From positions 2,551,501-2,615,500 of the forward strand of contig JASPKZ010003845.1 of assembly GCA_030220185.1 (NCBI GenBank): a DNA stretch of 64,000 nt, written 5' to 3'. A program made the translations under genes and the position numbers. The notes under the pieces were generated by a model, which ran no database searches, was not told where the DNA came from, and worked only from the letters and a program-made list of their open reading frames with translations. Source of the DNA: Diploptera punctata (Eukaryota > Arthropoda > Insecta > Blattodea > Blaberidae). How positions within the stretch are numbered: position 1 is the stretch's first letter; every line of letters begins with the position of its first letter. Below, piece after piece: positions 62,847-64,000 of the stretch.

Positions 62847-63158
62847 CCATCCATCCATAGTAATTCTGCCCAAGGACAGGTCTTTCACTGCAATCATATC
62901 ATTTTCATGCTATGCTTTGCAGTTTTACTGGGGAATTATAGGTGTGGTGGCTTCCCGTTGGTTTCCACACCGGTGAAGGATGATTATGATCGGATGATTT
63001 TCGGGGACCGTTGGGCCCTAAGCTTCCTGACATTTGTCTTACAGGTGAGGAAAAAACCCGAAAAAACCTCACCCAGGAGTCTGTCCCGACCGGGAATCGA
63101 ACCCGGGCCCGCTGCGTGACAAGGCAGCACGCTACCTCGAGACCACAGCGGTGGACAT
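62847..63158 (-). mobile_element. SINE-C, full-length copy with 12-bp TSD
   Basis: CTATACTTTTAT lies at 62835-62846 and 63159-63170. Minus-strand head with CTCGAGGTAGCGTGCTGCCT and CCCGGGTTCGATTCCCGGTC (perfect B box), shortened body, tail hairpins present with a U-G pair in the UUCG-type stem. Confidence 0.92.
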
Positions 63159-63284
63159 CTATACTTTTATAATGTTTATTATTTTTTTTTGGAGAAGTTC
63201 AGATAAGAATCCCTTTAATGCACATTGGCATGCGTTTTCGGAGTTGAGCCAATTTTAATTTATTTCTGCACCTCATTCCTATTC

Positions 63285-63287
<3 letters not shown>

Positions 63288-63329
<42 letters not shown>

Positions 63330-63370
63330 TATCATCATTATTGTTATTATCGTCATCATTATTATTACTG
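63288..63370. repeat. (ATT)n microsatellite with variants
   Basis: About 12 TTA units, then TATCATCATTATTGTTATTA variants. The flanking 63171-63287 and 63371-63702 show nothing else. Confidence 0.95.
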
Positions 63371-63702
63371 CTGTTTTAAAACTAGCGTAACGTATCTTGT
63401 TTGGGTGAGTTCAGCATGATCAATCAACAGAAACCACACTTTGTACTGCTATTTGTTTAGTTTACCGCAGCTTCATGTGCCAATGTATTTTATTAACATA
63501 TGTATGTTCTCCGTCTTCTTTCTCCCTCTCCCGCCAGTTAATACATTTTCTAGCAATGTCTAAAGAGGAGTAAGAAGTAAAATTATGTCACATTATACTC
63601 AGACTAGGAAAACACATGCAATTTATGTTGAAACTGCAGTAGGCCGTAAACTATTGTTTCGATATACATTCAATTTCACAATATCTTATTTCTAAGATGC
63701 AA

Positions 63703-63945
63703 GAGACAAGTCCTCCGGACAGGGACACTTTAATCAATGGAACCTGAGCCTGAAGATTTTTCGGGCTCGTTTAAAAAGAACCTCAAGTCTGAAATATAAA
63801 AACATCTTAGCAAAATGTAACCGGACTTTCATCCATTGGGAGTAATACTTAGTTTCCTACTAGATATCGGGTCTATAGGATATACTAACCACGTTCCCTT
63901 CACTGACATCTGTAAGAAAATAAGCCGTAATTTTTTTAAAAAAAA
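63703..63945 (+). mobile_element. SINE-B, 5'-truncated copy
   Basis: GACAAGTCCTCCGGACAGGG, CCTGAGCCTGAAGATTTTTC, GGGCTCGTTTAAAAAGAACC, then ATATACTAACCACGTTCCCT. The head is missing. The window ends shortly after. Confidence 0.8.
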
Positions 63946-64000
63946 TCGTTCTGTTCCCTCTGGTCAAGACATTTCCCACTATGGAAGCACTCATTCCCCG

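Overview
This window is eukaryotic, AT-rich, non-coding-looking DNA packed with decayed transposable elements. It holds no recognisable host gene, no rRNA, and nothing prokaryotic (no operons, Shine-Dalgarno sites or CRISPR arrays). The mix of RTE-clade LINEs, other LINE tails, Penelope-like elements, mariner/Tc1 transposons, a hAT-like element, several tRNA-derived SINE families and very long (TAA)n/(TTA)n arrays fits an arthropod. The RTE tail proteins and SINEs resemble what I remember of cockroach (Blattodea, Periplaneta-like) repeats. That placement is from memory and is not proven here.

Layout. 1-9 kb: a 659-bp inverted repeat, tRNA-SINEs, RTE 3' tails and a short palindromic element with a hammerhead-ribozyme-like core. 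9-17 kb: the longest RTE copy (about 2.1 kb, four reading-frame blocks), a second hammerhead-like palindrome, a broken Tc1 transposon and a hAT-like non-autonomous element. 17-22 kb: two mariners that have lost their catalytic core, one of them inserted in a LINE remnant. 22-30 kb: SINEs, then a Penelope-like element with RT YVDD and GIY-YIG parts, interrupted by a 565-bp RTE-derived retroposon with a 13-bp target-site duplication. 30-39 kb: SINEs, LINE tails and a perfect 129-bp-arm palindrome. 40-41.3 kb: an apparently intact mariner with a 345-codon transposase inside an (AT)n tract. 44-48 kb: a nested structure in which 450-bp inverted arms enclose a mariner-like element that itself holds (TAA)n and an RTE tail. 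48-64 kb: more SINEs, LINE tails and another inverted-repeat element split by a SINE.

The coherent biology is retroposition. LINEs of several lineages supply 3' tails and presumably the enzyme, and the tRNA-headed SINEs are likely passengers. Several SINE copies keep target-site duplications. The most interesting signals are RNA-structural: hammerhead-like cores at Penelope-type termini, and a SINE whose 3' end carries a GAAA-loop hairpin followed by a UUCG-loop hairpin.

Limits. Everything was read by eye. Repeat boundaries are usually good to about 10-20 bases and clade names rest on motifs. 'SINE-A' to 'SINE-G' and 'repeat H' are labels local to this annotation.
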